Source: Delphinus delphis
Taxonomy: Eukaryota; Chordata; Mammalia; Artiodactyla; Delphinidae
Direction: 5' to 3'
DNA length: 64,000 nt
Assembly: GCF_949987515.2 (NCBI RefSeq)
Contig: NC_082688.1
Coordinates: forward strand, 81,286,731 to 81,350,730
Position numbers and translations under genes: made by a program. The first letter of the stretch is position 1. Each line of letters begins with the position of its first letter. Below, one piece after another: positions 61,357 to 64,000 of this stretch. The notes below the pieces were generated by a model that was given only the letters and a program-made list of their open reading frames with translations, searched no databases and was not told the DNA's origin.

Positions 61357-61917
61357 TGTAGGGAAGCAAAATTTACCACCCCAATACTTCTCTTTGGCTT
61401 GCGGATTATTTCAAGTTGAAAACAATCAAGGCCCAAAAAACTCAGGAAGAAACTTTGACCTTTCCCCCTAACTGCCTGAAGAATTTAGAAAGAGGGCCTG
61501 GTCTATGACGGGTATAGAGCCATCACGAGAGATATCTGCAATGAATATGGGCTAGGTGTGGTGGGAGAAACCCTTGGAGATCAGAATTCACTCTGTGTCT
61601 CATTGTCTCTGCATGGCCCAGCAAACATTTGTTTATAAACATTTGCTTTTCCATCTTCATGGAACTTGTCTTCCTCTCCTTTGAAGTCCCAAACCACTAC
61701 CCGCAATGGCCTATTTTATCTTTAGCTGAAGATGGTATTTAAGTTGAGGGTTTCAGTCATTTTGGTGAGTTACTCAGTTTTTCTGGGTCTCTCTCATGTA
61801 TACATGTTATTATAATTTTGGGTGATTTTCTCCTGTCAATCTGCCTCATGTCAATTTAATTCTTAGAGCAGCCAGAAGAATCTAGAAAGGTAGAGGAAAA
61901 TTTCTTCCTCCCCAACA
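61357..61917 (+). mobile_element. Solo ERV LTR, class-I-like
   Basis: 561 bp bounded by TG (61357) and CA (61917) with a 4-bp ATAT duplication (61353-61356, 61918-61921). The 3' part 'tctgggtctctctcatgtat' and 'atgtcaatttaattcttaga' with 'gcagccagaagaatctagaa' is typical of a gammaretrovirus-like mammalian LTR. No internal retroviral genes adjoin it. The 124-residue frame near 61097-61471 runs into the LTR by chance. Confidence 0.7.
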
Positions 61918-61921
61918 ATAT

Positions 61922-61923
<2 letters not shown>

Positions 61924-61959
<36 letters not shown>
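61924..61959. repeat. (GT)18 microsatellite
   Basis: Perfect GT run starting seven bases after the LTR end. Confidence 0.95.
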
Positions 61960-61961
<2 letters not shown>

Positions 61962-62419
61962 CCCATAATATTCTGGGAGGAAATATCTATAAATCTGGCT
62001 TAGAACATTTTGCAATCCATTCTTTCGACCTCAGACAGAAGAAAAACTATGTAACAAAAAAGCACATTCCACATTGTTTTCACAGATGCAGGAGCCTGAT
62101 ATTTTTCTCTAAATGAAAAGTGCTTTAGGTGTGCTGTCTTGGTGACCCAAACACTATGCACAGTGTTGCTTTTAAGGACATGATTTTCTGAAGACATGAA
62201 CAACTCTTGGTAAATTTCCAAATAAAACAAGCACACTCATTCTTCAATAAATCTGTAGTTGCATTTCTGAGAAATTTAGTGCATATTAAAACTGCGCAAA
62301 AATTACTTTGAGTGTATACATAAAACAGTGTTACATTCTATACTCAGAAAATTATAAAGTGTTTTTTCACCTGCACAGATGTCCAATGAGAAATTAAAAT
62401 ATCATGTAGAATATATGTT
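61960..62419. other. Intergenic sequence without a recognised element
   Basis: No gene or confident repeat seen. Confidence 0.35.
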
Positions 62420-62893
62420 ATGAGTTGAAGTATGATTCCTGGAATTTCATATTTTGAAGTGCTATCCCCAGTGCCTCAGAATGTGACCTTATTTGGGGAT
62501 AGGTTCATTACAGATGTAATTAGTTAGGTTTGGATGAGGTCAAAATGGAGTAGGGTGGGCCTAATATCCCACTAACCCAGTATCATTGATTTCCTTATAA
62601 AAAGGGGGAAATCTGGACATAGATATGCACACAGGGAGAATGCCATGTGAAGATGAAGAAAGAGATTGGGGTGATGCTTTACAAGACAAGGAACACCAAA
62701 GATGGTTAGCAAACGACCAGAACTTAGTATAGAGGCCTGGAACAGATTCTCCCTCACAGCCTCGTAAGGAACCAACCCGCTGACACCTCGATCTCAGACT
62801 TTTAGCCTCCAGAACTGTGAAACAATAAATTTCTGTGGATTAAGCCACTCGGATTACAGTCCTTTGTTAAGACAGCCCTAAGCAAACTAATAC
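62420..62893 (+). mobile_element. MLT1-type MaLR LTR, near full length
   Basis: 'gttatgagttgaagtatgat', 'gtgcctcagaatgtgacctt', 'tccttataaaaagggggaaa', 'gtgaagatgaagaaagagat' and 'cctccagaactgtgaaacaa' to 'agccctaagcaaactaatac' give almost the entire MLT1 LTR. Confidence 0.92.
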
Positions 62894-63585
62894 AACTGGG
62901 TGAGAGTGAAACTTCTCAAAGGATATCTTTTTATACCATGTTCATTTTTTAAGGCAAGTGAATGTAGTGGCTCATTCACTATATTAAATTTTTTATATAA
63001 CTCCATGCAAAAGAGGTACTGTTTTATGGGAAGTGAGGGGGGAAAGTGGATAGAAAGCCATTAGAATCCAATCCATACAATTCCCTGCAGTGCAAAAATT
63101 ATTCTACAAGGGGGCCAGTGCTGATACCTGAAGAACAGCCCCGCAGTGCTGGAAAAATCGTTTCAGGCCCTGGTCCATCACAGCCCCGGCTGGCGTGAAG
63201 GCAGCTGTGCAGAGTGAGAGAGCGGGGCTGGCGGCAAGCCAGAGCCCCCAGCCAGTCATCCTCTAGGACACAGCAGTCTGTGATCTGGACCTGCTTCTCT
63301 GGGGGAGTTAAAAAAAAATAATAAATAAAACCGGGGAACTTAAAGCCTTTCTCTTCAACAACACCTTCAGGAAAGGGCTGTTCCCTTTCCTGGGCTGGTC
63401 CCGAGCACCAACATGTGCCAGGAACTCAGGCAACGGCGAAGGTGGAACCACACAGATATGGTGCCAGCCCTGGGGCCACTCAGAGGCTAGCTGGGGAGGC
63501 CGACCTCAATCAGGTAGTCACTTGTGAAACTGAATTAGCAACCCTGATAAACGCTAAAGTACAAGACGCTGGGCCACTATATTAG
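62894..63585. other. Intergenic sequence, partly GC-richer
   Basis: No gene recognised. 63120-63480 is GC-richer than its surroundings but shows no exon signals I can support. Confidence 0.35.
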
Positions 63586-63589
63586 GTGT

Positions 63590-64000
63590 CAGGGTTCTGT
63601 ACCCAATTGCAATGTGTCTGGGAGGGGTTCCCAAACCACCAAGCAATTCTCCAACACAAGCTGGGTGTCCTACAATTCAACTCTGGAGACAGCGTCAGAT
63701 CCCACAGGTTAAGGGCTCAGTCCCACAAGACTGCGCCCCCCACTTCAAATGATAACTGCAAGCCCAGGGGCTTACCTGTGCCTCTGATGGGCTGGCTATA
63801 AATCAGAGGTTCCCATGACCCCTTCCTTGGGTTCAATTAATTTTCTAGAGTGGCTCACAAAACTCAGAAAACCAGTTTACTCACTAGATTACCAGTTTAT
63901 TACAAAGAATATCAATGGATACGAATCAACAGCCAGATGAAGTGATACATAGGGTGAAGTCCTGAACAAAGGAGCTCTGTCCTCAGGCGGTTTGAGGCCC
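63590..64000 (-). mobile_element. ERVL-like LTR, running off the window
   Basis: 'gcaatgtgtctgggaggggt', 'aagcccaggggcttacctgt', 'ataaatcagaggttcccatg' and 'ttctagagtggctcacaaaa' match a dispersed mammalian LTR, probably ERVL. Orientation and family are uncertain. Confidence 0.45.

Noticed and set aside
61097..61471. 124-residue frame near the ERV LTR as a retroviral gene remnant
   Set aside because: It crosses from unique sequence into the LTR and has no retroviral motif.
1..64000. CRISPR arrays, operons or bacterial systems
   Set aside because: No regularly spaced direct repeats of that type and no prokaryotic gene layout. All evidence points to a mammalian chromosome.

Overview
The window is mammalian nuclear DNA, almost certainly from a cetacean. 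About a dozen tRNA-derived SINEs of the CHR type (Cetacea-Hippopotamidae-Ruminantia) are present. They share the head 'ggcttccctggtggcgcag' and a tRNA-like body, and several are little diverged with intact target-site duplications (TSDs). The LINE-1 3' ends are of the cetartiodactyl type. All family names here come from recognition of the sequence, not from a database search.

Only one protein-coding gene part can be supported. Exon 1 of RASEF (Rab45, an EF-hand/Rab GTPase) lies on the minus strand, with its start codon at 3768 and a splice donor after 3338. It sits inside a CpG island (about 3330-4220) that is the likely promoter. Positions 1-3337 are therefore the start of RASEF intron 1. 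Positions from about 4220 to 64000 are upstream intergenic DNA. In human the next gene on that side is FRMD3, and none of its coding sequence was recognised here.

The intergenic part is layered transposon debris. At 6.3-12.3 kb there are MLT1 LTRs, a MER20, L2 and an old minus-strand L1. At 12.3-15.2 kb there is a decayed plus-strand L1 ORF2 carrying SINEs. At 15.4-34 kb there are old L1 tails, MIR, L2, MLT1 LTRs and two SINE subtypes. At 35-37.8 kb there is a long L2-clade ORF2 remnant, split by a 5'-inverted L1 and a SINE. At 37.8-40.9 kb there are stacked L1 tails, including a nested pair. At 43.5-46.7 kb there is HAL1/L1 debris. At 45-53 kb there are several SINEs and an MLT1. At 53.9-64 kb there are L1 tails, a short retrocopy of an mRNA 3' end, a solo class-I-like ERV LTR, an MLT1 LTR and an ERVL-like LTR running off the end.

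I saw no rRNA, functional tRNA gene, CRISPR array, operon or undescribed gene system. The interesting content is mutational: readable nested insertions, twin-priming inversions, a template-switch hairpin, a 63-bp L1 tail insertion and a 118-bp processed mRNA fragment.
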